Below, piece after piece: positions 17,363-27,139 of a stretch of DNA of 64,000 nucleotides. The stretch is from Flavobacterium cauense R2A-7 (GTDB lineage Bacteria; Bacteroidota; Bacteroidia; Flavobacteriales; Flavobacteriaceae). The DNA is taken from the NCBI RefSeq assembly GCF_000498475.1, contig NZ_AVBI01000016.1:186001-250000 (forward strand), written 5' to 3'. The translations under genes were made by a program, and so were the position numbers. How positions within the stretch are numbered: the stretch's first letter is position 1; every line of letters starts with the position of its first letter. Below the pieces are notes generated by a model. The model saw nothing but the letters and a program-made list of their open reading frames with translations, searched no databases and had not been told where the DNA came from.

Positions 17363-17653
17363 TTAATCAGAAAGTTGTGCTATACAATAATCGATTTCGC
17401 GAATTAATGAATTTATTTTGAGTTTTGTTTCTCGTTTGTTTTCGTCACTGCCCAGTAATGAATTTGCCATTTTGAGGGTTTCGTATTGATTTTTCAATGT
17501 GTTGATTTCCTCTGACTGTTGGGTTATAATGCCGGAAGACTTTGATAGTTCATTGCGCAGCTCCTGGTTTGTTTTCTCTAAACTTTCCAGTTTTTGGGAG
17601 AGTTTAGAAAATTTAATTTCAAGAGAATCAATGATTTCAGTTAATCCATTCAT
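17363..17653 (-). CDS. Coiled-coil hypothetical protein upstream of zapA (ZapB-like in form)
   Basis: The 96-residue protein is almost entirely heptad-like: IIDSLEIKFSKLSQKLESLEKTNQELRNEL, then IITQQSEEINTLKNQYETLK. A short tail (KINSLIREIDYCIAQLSD) resembles a further helix. It has no membrane segment or signal. Its size, all-helical form and position before zapA suggest a partner in cell division comparable to ZapB, but this is an inference from context; there is no clear sequence signature. Confidence 0.75.
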   Translation of the reverse strand: MNGLTEIIDSLEIKFSKLSQKLESLEKTNQELRNELSKSSGIITQQSEEINTLKNQYETLKMANSLLGSDENKRETKLKINSLIREIDYCIAQLSD

Positions 17654-17854
17654 TACAGACCTGTTTCATTACACGATTTTACAAAGTTAGTATTCCATTT
17701 GAAATATAACAATACTTTTGTTTAAATTTTCAAAAATGTTTAAAGTCTTTTCATAATAATTTGTTATATAGTCAGTTATATAAAATGATCTAAGGTGATT
17801 ACGGAATTGAAGGTTTTTTGTATATTAGCATCATATTAGCCAAAATAAATTTTT

Positions 17855-19576
17855 ATGAAATTGCCATTCCTGCTCATTTTTCTGTCTGCCTTTAGCTTTG
17901 TACAAAGCCAAGAATATCCTAAGGATTATTTTCAGTCTCCCCTTAACATTCCTTTGTTCGCCTCTGGTTCTTTCGGAGAATTACGGGGAAATCACTTTCA
18001 TTCCGGTTTGGATTTTAAAACCCAGCAAAAAGAAGGATTATCTGTTTTTGCTGTTGCAGACGGTTATGTTTCCCGTATCAAAATTTCAGAAGGCGGTTAC
18101 GGAAAAGCAATCTACATTACCCATTCCAACGGATACACCTCCGTTTACGGTCATTTGAAAAAATTCAATGGTGCCATTGCTGATTTTGTCCGTAAAAGAC
18201 AATATGCGCAAAAGTCGTATGAAGTAGAGATTTTTCCTTTGTCCGGTGAATTGTCGGTAAAGAAAGGTGAAGTGATTGCTTTTTCCGGTAATACAGGAAG
18301 TTCTGGCGGTCCCCATCTTCATTTTGAAATCCGCGATTCTAAAACGGAACAAACCATTAATCCGATGCTGTTCGGTTTTGATATAAAAATGCCCGATACT
18401 AAAGCTCCGGTAATTAATGATTTGGTTGCCTATGCTATCGGCGACAGCTCGGTGGTAAACAGTTCCCAAAGAACGATCCCTATAAATCTTTCCCTGCAAA
18501 GTGACGGCAGTTATTTGGCCAATAAGGTGTTGGCTAAAGGAAATGTCGGATTCGGCGTGAATACTTACGATCTTTCGGATAATAATTTTAACTGGAACGG
18601 CATTTATAAGGCGGAAACCTTTTTAAACGGCAGCAGAATTTTTAAATATGAGTTTGATAAATTTGCTTTCGATGAGACCCGCTACATCAATAATTTTATC
18701 GATTATTACAGGTATAAAACCATAAAACAGTCGGTTCAGAAACTCTTTTTTAAACGAAATTACCCGTTTTCACTCGTTAGCGGTAACAAAAAAAACGGAC
18801 AAATTTTGGTATTACCGAATACGACGTACAACTATCGTATTGAAATTTCCGATTTTCACGGGAATAAGCGAACGGTTAACGTTCCGGTTCAATATTCTGA
18901 TGCTGCGGCAACTATTCCAAGAGTGGAAAAGAAAACGCCTTATTTTGTAAAATCCCGAAACGATAACAATTATACCAAAGACAATATTTCGGTTTTTATT
19001 CCGGAAAACGCTTTCTATGAAGATTTCTACATGAATTTCGAAGTGAAGGACAATGTGCTTTTTCTTCATGACCAGACGGTTCCGGTACACAATAATCTTA
19101 CGGTGACTTTCGATGTTTCCGGTATTCCGAATTTGAATCGGGACAAAACGTTTATTTCCAGAATGGATGGCAATAAACCCGAATATTTTACAACGTATAA
19201 GAAAGGAAATCTGTTTTCCATCCGAACCAAAGATTTGGGGAAATTTGTGCTGATGACCGATACCGTTGCACCAAAAATCTACCGACCAAATTTTGCGGAA
19301 GGCGCCAATCTTGATCAAGCCGATTCGTTAAGCATTCATATCAGTGATGAATTGTCCGGTATCAAAGAATATAATGCCTATCTAAACGGGAAATGGGTTT
19401 TGGCCGATTACGATTATAAGACGAAATCGTTAACGCATTTTTTCAGTGAGGCAGTCTATGAAGAAGGTAAGAACGAATTAAAAGTGGTTGTTTCGGATAA
19501 AATGGGAAATTCCACTATCTTTGAAACTCATTTTTTTAAAACCAAAAAACAATCATCAGTTGAAAAAACTAATTAA
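17855..19576 (+). CDS. M23 family metallopeptidase (LytM-like)
   Basis: The 573-residue protein has a signal peptide (MKLPFLLIFLSAFSFVQSQ) and an M23 domain near residues 35-165. Zinc-binding motifs are HFHSGLDF near residues 47-54 (H-x3-D) and GPHLHFEIR near 151-159 (HxH). M23 enzymes cut peptide cross-links in peptidoglycan or act as structural LytM factors; the intact motifs suggest an active enzyme. The rest is beta-rich with Ig-like repeats (DTKAPVINDL, DTVAPKIYRP) and may anchor or bind surface partners. The gene end overlaps the most likely start of the TonB receptor, so they are probably co-translated. Confidence 0.88.
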   Translation: MKLPFLLIFLSAFSFVQSQEYPKDYFQSPLNIPLFASGSFGELRGNHFHSGLDFKTQQKEGLSVFAVADGYVSRIKISEGGYGKAIYITHSNGYTSVYGHLKKFNGAIADFVRKRQYAQKSYEVEIFPLSGELSVKKGEVIAFSGNTGSSGGPHLHFEIRDSKTEQTINPMLFGFDIKMPDTKAPVINDLVAYAIGDSSVVNSSQRTIPINLSLQSDGSYLANKVLAKGNVGFGVNTYDLSDNNFNWNGIYKAETFLNGSRIFKYEFDKFAFDETRYINNFIDYYRYKTIKQSVQKLFFKRNYPFSLVSGNKKNGQILVLPNTTYNYRIEISDFHGNKRTVNVPVQYSDAAATIPRVEKKTPYFVKSRNDNNYTKDNISVFIPENAFYEDFYMNFEVKDNVLFLHDQTVPVHNNLTVTFDVSGIPNLNRDKTFISRMDGNKPEYFTTYKKGNLFSIRTKDLGKFVLMTDTVAPKIYRPNFAEGANLDQADSLSIHISDELSGIKEYNAYLNGKWVLADYDYKTKSLTHFFSEAVYEEGKNELKVVVSDKMGNSTIFETHFFKTKKQSSVEKTN

Positions 19577-22028
19577 ACTCCTGATTCTTTATATTTTTAT
19601 TGCAGGTTGTTCTGTAGTTGCACAAACAGCAAGAGTTAAAGGAATTTTGTTGGACGAATCCAATAAACCTATTGAAAATGCTACGATTAAGGCAGGTAAT
19701 CTTACTGCAAAATCCAATGAAAACGGTTTTTTTCAGATCAAAATTCCCGCAAATACAAAAGTAACGGTTGAAATATCGCATGTTTCCTATAAAAAATCTT
19801 CGGTAACCCTTGAGTTGAAAATCAATGAGGATTACGAACTGAATGTAGTGCTGAGTCAAAAAGCAGAACAATTAGGAGAAGTGATTATTTCCGCCGGAGG
19901 AAGAAAACGAATTGAAGGAGTTACAACCATAGAACCACAGCTAATCCGACTTATTCCAGGAGCCAATGCCGGAGTGGAAAATATTTTAAAAACGTTACCC
20001 GGCGTTTATTCCAACAACGAATTGAGTACCCAATATGCCGTCCGTGGCGGAAATTATGATGAAAACTTAGTATATGTAAACGAAATTGAAGTATATCGAC
20101 CATTCTTAATTCGCTCAGGCCAACAGGAAGGGTTGAGTTTTACCAATACGGAAATGGTTTCCAATGTTGATTTTTCCGCGGGTGGATTTCAGGCAAAATA
20201 CGGCGATAAATTATCGTCTGTTTTGGATATTACCTACAGAAGACCTACTAAATTTCAAACCGCTTTCGATGCAAGTTTGTTGGGCGGAAGTGCTACGGTG
20301 GATTTGGTGTCCAAGAATCAGAAATGGAGTAACATTACCGGAATCCGTTACCGTAATAACAGTTTGCTGGTTAAGAGTCAGGAAACACAAACCAATTATA
20401 CGCCTACTTTTGCCGATATACAAACACAAATTAATTTCGATGCTTCCACTAAATGGCAGTGGAGTTTTTTGGGAAATATTTCTCAGAACAAATATCATTA
20501 TCAGCCTTTAACGCGTCAGACCAATTTCGGAACTATTGACGAACCGATAGCGTTGCAGGTAGCCTACGACGGTCAGGAAAAAGATGAATACCTGACGTTT
20601 TTCGGAGCAATTAAATCGACTTATCAGGCCAATGAAAATTTCAAATTGAAATTTATCGGGTCAGCTTATCATACGCAGGAGCAGGAGCATTTTGATATTA
20701 TGGCGCAATATCGCTTGGGTGAAATCGATACGAATATCGGTTCGGATACTTTTGGTGATGTGGTGTACTCAAGAGGGGTAGGTTCGCAACTTACCCATGC
20801 CCGTAATAATCTGGATGCCTTAATCGTAAATGCTGAAGTGAAAGGTTTTCACGACATTCAAAAGAAGAAAAGTCAGGTAGAATGGGGTTTTAAATACACT
20901 CGTGAAGACATCCGTGACCGTATTGTGGAATGGGAAGTAATTGATTCTGCCGGTTTTTCATTGCCGTCACCCATTTTAGATATTCCTCAGGAGCAACCTT
21001 ATACTCCGTATACCGGTCCTTTGGCGCCATATCAATATGTTCGGGCCACTAATTTTGTTCAGATAAATCGTTTTTCGGGCTATGCGCAATGGAATTACAG
21101 AACTAATTTAGGTTCTAGTCAGCTTTGGATCAATGCGGGAGCCCGTGCGCACCAATGGATCGTTCAGGGGGATAATTTGAATGGCAGCAGTCAGGTTGTT
21201 TTCAGTCCGAGAGCACAATTTGTGATAAAGCCGTCTTGGGAAAAAGACATGATTTTCCGTTTGTCCGGAGGATTGTACCAGCAACCGCCTTTTTACCGTG
21301 AACTCCGCGATACGGATGGAAAGGTCAATCCGGATGTGAAAGCCCAGAAATCCTATCATTTTGTATTGAGTAACGATTACAGTTTTAAACTTTTTAACCG
21401 ACCATTCAAATTGGTTTCTGAAGCCTATTATAAGAGCCTGAGTGATGTCAATACCTATACGATTGATAATGTGCGCATCCGATACCGTGCCAATAATGAT
21501 GCGACGGCTTATGTTTATGGAGCCGACATACGTTTGAATGGGGAATTTGTACCGGGAACCGAATCCTGGTTTAGTGTCGGCTATCTTAAAACCGAAGAAA
21601 ATCAGAACGGACGAGGGAATATTGCCCGCCCAACCGATCAGCGATTGAAATTCGGCTTGTTGTTTCAGGATTATATGCCTGCACTTCCCAATGTTAAAAT
21701 TTATCTGAATCTGGTTTATAATACCGGATTACCGGGAGGTTCACCATCCTATGCCGATCCTTACCAATACCAGTTGCGTCTGAATGATTACCGTCGTGCT
21801 GATGCTGGATTTTCGTATGTATTTAAAGATCCTTCGATACAATCTACAAAAAGTTGGTTGAAGCGATTCAAGGAATTGAGTCTGGGGCTTGAAATCTTCA
21901 ACATGTTTAATAATCAGAATGCGATTACGAATACTTGGGTGCGCGACGTGTATACCAAAAGTCAGTATGCCATCCCAAATTATATGACTACCAGAACGTT
22001 TAATGTAAAATTGAATGTAAGATTGTAG
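19560..22028 (+). CDS. TonB-dependent receptor with CarboxypepD_reg-like domain
   Basis: An outer-membrane receptor of about 822 residues. I chose a TTG start at 19560-19562 because it places a signal peptide (LKKLIKLLILYIFIAGCSVVAQ) at the N-terminus; the frame extends to a TTG at 19488, deeper inside the M23 gene. After the signal comes a CarboxypepD_reg-like domain (RVKGILLDESNKPIENATIKAG), then a plug (IEPQLIRLIPG..GVENILKTLPGVYSN, AVRGGNYDENLVYVNEI, FSAGGFQAKYGDKLSSVLDI) and a barrel ending NVKLNVRL. Ligand unknown; it is not the SusC type. It overlaps the M23 gene by 17 bp, linking cell-wall cleavage and surface uptake only by context. Confidence 0.88.
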   Translation: MKKLIKLLILYIFIAGCSVVAQTARVKGILLDESNKPIENATIKAGNLTAKSNENGFFQIKIPANTKVTVEISHVSYKKSSVTLELKINEDYELNVVLSQKAEQLGEVIISAGGRKRIEGVTTIEPQLIRLIPGANAGVENILKTLPGVYSNNELSTQYAVRGGNYDENLVYVNEIEVYRPFLIRSGQQEGLSFTNTEMVSNVDFSAGGFQAKYGDKLSSVLDITYRRPTKFQTAFDASLLGGSATVDLVSKNQKWSNITGIRYRNNSLLVKSQETQTNYTPTFADIQTQINFDASTKWQWSFLGNISQNKYHYQPLTRQTNFGTIDEPIALQVAYDGQEKDEYLTFFGAIKSTYQANENFKLKFIGSAYHTQEQEHFDIMAQYRLGEIDTNIGSDTFGDVVYSRGVGSQLTHARNNLDALIVNAEVKGFHDIQKKKSQVEWGFKYTREDIRDRIVEWEVIDSAGFSLPSPILDIPQEQPYTPYTGPLAPYQYVRATNFVQINRFSGYAQWNYRTNLGSSQLWINAGARAHQWIVQGDNLNGSSQVVFSPRAQFVIKPSWEKDMIFRLSGGLYQQPPFYRELRDTDGKVNPDVKAQKSYHFVLSNDYSFKLFNRPFKLVSEAYYKSLSDVNTYTIDNVRIRYRANNDATAYVYGADIRLNGEFVPGTESWFSVGYLKTEENQNGRGNIARPTDQRLKFGLLFQDYMPALPNVKIYLNLVYNTGLPGGSPSYADPYQYQLRLNDYRRADAGFSYVFKDPSIQSTKSWLKRFKELSLGLEIFNMFNNQNAITNTWVRDVYTKSQYAIPNYMTTRTFNVKLNVRL

Positions 22029-22053
22029 TTCCTGTTTAATTGTTTTATATTTG
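22023..22053 (+). promoter_or_regulatory. Promoter for the lipoprotein at 22074
   Basis: TTG (22023-22025), 20 nt, TATATTTG (22046-22053) fits the consensus well. It starts inside the last codons of the TonB receptor and lies 20 nt upstream of the ATG. Confidence 0.65.
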
Positions 22054-22073
22054 ATAGACCAAATTGTTCTGAA

Positions 22074-22802
22074 ATGAAAAACTTCTCAAAATATACGCTA
22101 TTCGTATTGTTCGCTTTTTTGTCAAGCTGCAAACAGGAAATCGAAAAGCCGAAAGTGATTTACGAAGAGGAAAAAAATACTTCCGCAACTAACGTGAAGA
22201 AAGACTCGTCGCAAATTAAAATTGCCGATTTACCGATTCATATGGAAGGGACAAAATACCTTATTCATGCCATTGGAGACGTTCGTGTTTATGATGGAAA
22301 CGGAGGTAGTTACGGTTCGAGCAAAACCAATTCGATGAGTTATGCCATTTCAAATTACAACCGTTTTGAAGTGACGGGATATTTTGAAAACCTGAAGTTT
22401 CAGCATATTGATTCTACCGCGTTGCGTCCGTTAACGGATAAAAATGTTCAGATTCAAACAGCTACTTACCTGAATACAATTTCGGATAAAACCAAAAAAC
22501 AGATTTTAGTATATTCCTTAGTAGATTCGGATACGAACCGTGACGGGAAGTTGGATGCCAACGATATCAAGACCCTTTATATCAGTAATTTTAACGGCAC
22601 GAAGTTTACAAAGCTTTCAGATGATTTACAGGAATTGCTCGATTGGAATGTGGTGGAAGTGCAAAATCGTTTGTATTTCCGAACTATTGAAGACATCAAT
22701 AAAAATGGTGCTTTTGATAAAAACGATAAGGTGCATTATCATTTTGTGAACCTGCTTTCGAAAGACTGGTCGGGTGAAGAATACGAACCGATAAAAAAAT
22801 AA
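22074..22802 (+). CDS. Hypothetical lipoprotein
   Basis: The 242-residue product begins with an SPII-type signal (MKNFSKYTLFVLFAFLSSCKQE, lipobox LSSC, Cys at residue 19). The mature part has two short Asp/Asn-rich loops resembling EF-hand/dockerin-like calcium loops: DTNRDGKLDANDIKTLY near 153-169 and DINKNGAFDKNDKVHY near 210-225. I do not recognise a family. It has its own promoter-like box after the TonB receptor and ends in a hairpin terminator. A surface- or periplasm-facing calcium-binding lipoprotein is a fair guess from the loops only. Confidence 0.75.
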   Translation: MKNFSKYTLFVLFAFLSSCKQEIEKPKVIYEEEKNTSATNVKKDSSQIKIADLPIHMEGTKYLIHAIGDVRVYDGNGGSYGSSKTNSMSYAISNYNRFEVTGYFENLKFQHIDSTALRPLTDKNVQIQTATYLNTISDKTKKQILVYSLVDSDTNRDGKLDANDIKTLYISNFNGTKFTKLSDDLQELLDWNVVEVQNRLYFRTIEDINKNGAFDKNDKVHYHFVNLLSKDWSGEEYEPIKK

Positions 22803-22813
22803 TCATAAAAAAG

Positions 22814-22840
22814 ACGAACGCTAAGACGTTCGTTTTTTTA
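22814..22840 (+). terminator. Terminator after the 22074 lipoprotein gene
   Basis: ACGAACG (22814-22820) / CGTTCGT (22827-22833) with a T run beyond. The A run on the left side would also let it act on the converging DUF2971 gene. Confidence 0.75.
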
Positions 22841-23539
22841 TATAAGAATGTCACTTTCTAAATCAGATTTTTCGATCCTGAAATCAAAACCTATTTTTGA
22901 AACGACTTCAATAACCAGTTTTTTATACCAGTTTTCGCTTTTGGGATGGATGTAAATCTTTTCAATCATTTTGTCGATATCCACGTTGATTTTCAATCCG
23001 TCGTTAATGATTAGGTTTTGTGAGGTCACATCGGAAATCACCCGGATCTCGTTTTCGTACTGAAAGCTTTTTCGTTTGAACAGAAAGGGAAAGAAAGCAT
23101 CGTCAAACGGAATCAGTTCCTTTTTGTAATCGATGTAATTCACTTCGCCTATATATTGCTGGGTGTGTTTCTCTTTCTGTAAAGCTTCCTTCAGTCTTCC
23201 TATGGTTGACTGGATGGCCAAACCTTCGTTGTTTTTGGTGAAAATCTGCCACATGGCAAAACTTTCATACTGATTAGTATGCCAACTGCTGATTACCACA
23301 TTTTCGCGATGGGATTTGTAGTAATCCAGGAACTTCGGATTGTTTTCGGAAATTTTCTTAATCTCTTCAAATGTGGGTTCGCTGAACGTGCCTTCAAACT
23401 GATCTTCAAATTTATCCGAACGCGACATGAACATTTTTCCCGATATTAATATGTCCAGGAATTTCGATAAATCCATGTATTTCCAAATAACGGTATCCGG
23501 ATTTTCTGGGATTTTGATATTTGGATTGTTTACATACAT
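22838..23539 (-). CDS. DUF2971 domain-containing protein
   Basis: The 233-residue protein matches the DUF2971 pattern: VIWKYMDLSKFLDILISGKMFMSRSDKFEDQFEG at the start, then VVISSWHTNQYESFAMWQIF in the middle, and a final FQYENEIRVIS block. The family is widespread, cytoplasmic and patchily distributed, often near phage-defence or mobile regions, but no function is established. Here the neighbours are ordinary core genes. It is 29 bp downstream of the ABC exporter on the same strand and may be read from that operon. Confidence 0.86.
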   Translation of the reverse strand: MYVNNPNIKIPENPDTVIWKYMDLSKFLDILISGKMFMSRSDKFEDQFEGTFSEPTFEEIKKISENNPKFLDYYKSHRENVVISSWHTNQYESFAMWQIFTKNNEGLAIQSTIGRLKEALQKEKHTQQYIGEVNYIDYKKELIPFDDAFFPFLFKRKSFQYENEIRVISDVTSQNLIINDGLKINVDIDKMIEKIYIHPKSENWYKKLVIEVVSKIGFDFRIEKSDLESDILI

Positions 23540-23568
23540 CTTTTAAAAGTGTTTAAAAGCAAACGGGA

Positions 23569-25398
23569 TTATTCGAAACTCTGCATCATTACCAGTTTGG
23601 AATAGGTTCCGTTTTTAGCTAATAATTCATCGTGTGTGCCTTGTTCTACAATTTCTCCTTTTTGCATAACGACAATTGTGTCTGCCTTTTGAATGGTTGA
23701 TAAACGGTGGGCAATCACAATAGAAGTTCTATTTTGCATCATGTTTTCCAATGCCTGCTGTACCAATCTTTCGCTTTCGGTATCTAAAGCAGAAGTGGCT
23801 TCGTCCAGAATCATAATCGGTGGATTTTTTAAAACTGCGCGTGCAATCGACAAACGCTGTTTTTGTCCTCCGGATAATTTGTTTCCGGCGTCTCCTATAT
23901 TGGTTTCAATGCCTTCCGGTAAATCCTTTACGAATTCATAAGCATTGGCAATTTTAAGTGCATTTATAATTTCTTCATCAGTGGCATTTTCTTTACCTAA
24001 AAGAATGTTGTTTTTGATGCTATCGTTAAAAAGTATGCTATCTTGGGTAACCAATCCCATTAAAGCACGAAGCGAATGCATTTCCATGTCTTTGATGTCG
24101 ATGCCGTCTACTTTTACACTGCCTTCCTGTACATCGTAAAAACGCGTAAGCAAATTTGAAATGGTACTTTTTCCGCTACCGGATTGTCCTACCAAAGCAA
24201 CGGTTTTTCCTTTAGGAACCTCTAAAGAGAAGTTTTTCAGAACGTTTTCATTTTCATAACGGAAATTGATGTTTTCAATCGAGATTTTGTCTTCAAATTC
24301 CGTTTTTACAATTGCATCGGGTTTGTTGGTAATGGTGTTTTCCTGCTCCAAAATTTCTAAAACCCTGTCTGCTGCAGCCATAGCACCTTTAAGTGTGTAG
24401 GAAGCTTTTGAAATGGCTTTTGCCGGGGTTAATATTCCATAGGCCAGTCCCATATAGGCAATAAATTCTGTACCTTCCAATGTTTTTTCAATAAGTACCA
24501 TATTACCGCCAAACCATAAAAGAATTGCAATAACAACAATCCCTAAAAACTCACTGATAGGCGTTGAAAGGTTATTTCGGTTGAGTAAACTATTCGAAAA
24601 GCGATACAGATTTTGCGCTGAAGTGTTGAATTTCCCCTGAAAACTTTTTTCTGCATTGTAACTTTTTACGATTTTAAGGCCGGCTAGCGTCTCATCCAAT
24701 ATGGAAAGAAAGATCCCGGCTTCTTTTTGAACCCTGCTTGATTTTCGCTTTAAACTTTTTCCGATTAATGAAATCAGTAAACCGGAAAGCGGAATGAAAA
24801 TAAAAACAAACAATGTCAATTTTGTACTGATGTAAAACATTGAAATAATCGTGAAAGCAATGGTAAGTGGCTCCTTGATAATGATTTCCAATATGGATAA
24901 AAACGAAAATTGGACTTCTCCAACATCATTTGTCAGTCGGATCATTACGTCTCCTCTTCTTTTTTCAGAATAAAAAGAAAGCGGCAAATGAATTACTTTT
25001 TCGTACAATGCAATACGCAAGTCTTTCAAGGTTCCGTTTCTCAGAAATGTAACATTGTACATGGCCAAATAGTTAAAAATGTTTTTCAGTAAAAACATTG
25101 AGATAACTAATACAACCATTAGCAACAGTGAATATTCCGGTCCCTTGGTGTCGCTGGTTGTCGTTACCAGATAATCAAGGTATTCTTTGGAATATGCCGG
25201 TAAGGATGTGATTCCTGTGTATACGGGCTCAATGGAAACTCTTTTTGTTTTGTCAAACATTACGTTCAACATCGGAATCAGCATTACGAACGACAGCGTA
25301 CTGAAAAGCGCATAAAGAACATTGAAGAAAATATTCAGAAAGGCGTACTTTTTATACGGTAAAGCGTAACGTAATATTTTAAAAAAGGTACTGTTCAT
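23569..25398 (-). CDS. ABC exporter, MsbA-like (fused membrane and ATPase domains)
   Basis: The 609-residue half-transporter has six membrane segments in residues 15-325 and an ATPase domain at about 355-605. Walker A is GQSGSGKST, the signature is LSGGQKQRLSIARA, Walker B is PIMILDEATSALD, and the switch His is in IVIAHRLSTI. All catalytic residues are intact. The type flips lipids or lipopolysaccharide, or exports peptides or drugs; MsbA-like lipid A-core export is the likeliest role given the neighbouring sugar-phosphate and glycosyltransferase genes. Its ATG abuts the stop of the mutase gene (no gap), so the two are co-translated. Confidence 0.93.
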   Translation of the reverse strand: MNSTFFKILRYALPYKKYAFLNIFFNVLYALFSTLSFVMLIPMLNVMFDKTKRVSIEPVYTGITSLPAYSKEYLDYLVTTTSDTKGPEYSLLLMVVLVISMFLLKNIFNYLAMYNVTFLRNGTLKDLRIALYEKVIHLPLSFYSEKRRGDVMIRLTNDVGEVQFSFLSILEIIIKEPLTIAFTIISMFYISTKLTLFVFIFIPLSGLLISLIGKSLKRKSSRVQKEAGIFLSILDETLAGLKIVKSYNAEKSFQGKFNTSAQNLYRFSNSLLNRNNLSTPISEFLGIVVIAILLWFGGNMVLIEKTLEGTEFIAYMGLAYGILTPAKAISKASYTLKGAMAAADRVLEILEQENTITNKPDAIVKTEFEDKISIENINFRYENENVLKNFSLEVPKGKTVALVGQSGSGKSTISNLLTRFYDVQEGSVKVDGIDIKDMEMHSLRALMGLVTQDSILFNDSIKNNILLGKENATDEEIINALKIANAYEFVKDLPEGIETNIGDAGNKLSGGQKQRLSIARAVLKNPPIMILDEATSALDTESERLVQQALENMMQNRTSIVIAHRLSTIQKADTIVVMQKGEIVEQGTHDELLAKNGTYSKLVMMQSFE

Positions 25399-27126
25399 TT
25401 AGTTCAATCGCATCTCAGCAATTATATTTTTAATTTTGTTATCCAAATAATTTTCCGCTTCCGAAACATCGTTAATGCTTTCTATCGCACAGTTTACACT
25501 GAAATAGAATTTGATTTTAGGTTCCGTACCGCTTGGGCGGGCACAGATTTTACTTCCGTCTTCCAAATAATAAATCAATACGTTTGATTTCGGAATTGTG
25601 ATGCCGAATTCTTCATTGTTGATCAGGTCACGTCCTTTCGAACTCTGATAATCTTCGATGCACACCACACGTTGTCCGTTGATTTCTTTCATTGGGTTTT
25701 CGCGCAAGTCAACCATCATCTGTTTGATTTCGTTGGCGCCTTCAATTCCTTTTTTGGTAATCGAAATCAGGTGTTCTTTATAGAAACCGAAATTCACATA
25801 CATCTGAAGCAATTCTTGGTACAACGAACTTCCTTTTTCTTTTGCCTGAGCGGCCATTTCGCAAACCAATAGGGTGGAAGCTACCGCGTCTTTATCGCGA
25901 ACAGCATCGCCTACCATGAATCCGAAACTTTCTTCACCACCGCCAATGAATTTCTGATTCGGGAAATCTTTGATGAATTTTGCAATCCATTTGAAACCGG
26001 TCAATCCCACTTTGCATTCCACATCATAGCCGGAAGCGAGTTCCAGCATCATCGGAGTGGAAACAATGGTGGAGCCGATAAATTCAGTTCCGGTCAGTTT
26101 TCCTTGTTTTTTCCATTGTTGGAGCAAGAAATGGGTCATGACAACCATGGATTGATTTCCGTTCAGTAAAATCATTTTGCCTTCCGTATCGCGAACGGCA
26201 ACGCCTAATCGGTCAGAATCCGGATCGGTTCCGATAACGATATCAGCATTTGTTTTTTCTGCCAAATCCAATGCCATGGTCAAGGCTTCCGGTTCTTCCG
26301 GGTTTGGTGATTTTACGGTTGGGAAATTTCCGTTAGGTTCGGCTTGTTCTTTTACGATTTCCACATCGGAATAACCAGCTTTCGCCAAAACATCGGGAAC
26401 CAATTTAATGGAAGTTCCGTGTAGCGAAGTGAAAACGATTTTTAGGTTTTCTTTGGCTGATGCTGAAGTGTTAAACGTTGCATTTTCAATGGCTGAATTG
26501 ATGAATGCTTCGTCTAATTGTACGTCAATATATTCAATTAAATCGTTGTTGGCTTCGAATTTGATTTCGCTGTAATCCAAGGCTTCAATCATCTGAATGA
26601 TTTCATTGTCCTGAGGCGGTACCAATTGACCACCGTCTTGCCAGTACACTTTATAACCGTTGTATTCCGGCGGATTGTGAGATGCGGTTAAAACGATTCC
26701 GGAATGACACCCTAAATATTTCACGGCGAAAGACAATTCCGGTGTTGGGCGCATATCGGAAAAAAGAAAAACCTTGATTCCGTTGGCCGAAAAAACATCG
26801 GCTACCACTTTGGCAAGCGTGTTACTGTTATGACGACAATCGTAGGCAATTGCTACTTTAAGTTGTTCGCCCGGGAATGATTTTTTTAAATAATCGGACA
26901 AACCCTGAGTGTTTTTGCCCAAGGTATATTTGTTGATGCGGTTGGTTCCCACGCCCATAATGCCACGCATGCCGCCGGTTCCGAATTCCAGATTCTTGTA
27001 AAAACTGTCTTCGAGTTCTTTTGGGGCAGTTGTCATCATTTCACGAATAGCTTCGTGTGTTTCGTTGTCAAAGGTTGGGGTAAGCCAAACGTTTACTTTG
27101 TCTAAAATTGCTTTTTCAATGTGCAT
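25399..27126 (-). CDS. Phosphoglucomutase/phosphomannomutase family phospho-sugar mutase
   Basis: The enzyme interconverts hexose 1- and 6-phosphates. The start is ATG at 27124-27126 (MHIEKAILDKVNVWL); two codons further upstream is only a TTG. The 575-residue length and the order fit eukaryote-like (PGM2-type) mutases. The catalytic Ser loop is GIVLTASHNPPEYNGYKVYW near residue 145, the metal loop is GTDPDSDRLG near 300, the sugar-specificity loop is GGGEESFG near 397, and the phosphate loop is RPSGTEPKIKFY near 535. It is 13 bp after the glycosyltransferase gene and abuts the ABC exporter. Confidence 0.93.
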   Translation of the reverse strand: MHIEKAILDKVNVWLTPTFDNETHEAIREMMTTAPKELEDSFYKNLEFGTGGMRGIMGVGTNRINKYTLGKNTQGLSDYLKKSFPGEQLKVAIAYDCRHNSNTLAKVVADVFSANGIKVFLFSDMRPTPELSFAVKYLGCHSGIVLTASHNPPEYNGYKVYWQDGGQLVPPQDNEIIQMIEALDYSEIKFEANNDLIEYIDVQLDEAFINSAIENATFNTSASAKENLKIVFTSLHGTSIKLVPDVLAKAGYSDVEIVKEQAEPNGNFPTVKSPNPEEPEALTMALDLAEKTNADIVIGTDPDSDRLGVAVRDTEGKMILLNGNQSMVVMTHFLLQQWKKQGKLTGTEFIGSTIVSTPMMLELASGYDVECKVGLTGFKWIAKFIKDFPNQKFIGGGEESFGFMVGDAVRDKDAVASTLLVCEMAAQAKEKGSSLYQELLQMYVNFGFYKEHLISITKKGIEGANEIKQMMVDLRENPMKEINGQRVVCIEDYQSSKGRDLINNEEFGITIPKSNVLIYYLEDGSKICARPSGTEPKIKFYFSVNCAIESINDVSEAENYLDNKIKNIIAEMRLN

Positions 27127-27139
27127 TTTCAATTCTGAT

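Noticed and set aside
18086..19318. Long minus-strand open frames inside the M23 peptidase gene
   Set aside because: They are antisense shadows: the plus strand encodes the HxxxD and HLHFE zinc motifs and a signal peptide, while the minus translations show no domain.
22838..23539. DUF2971 gene as a marker of a defence island
   Set aside because: All neighbours are core genes (exporter, mutase, lipoprotein) and no nuclease, toxin or phage-related gene is near, so there is no support for a defence role here.
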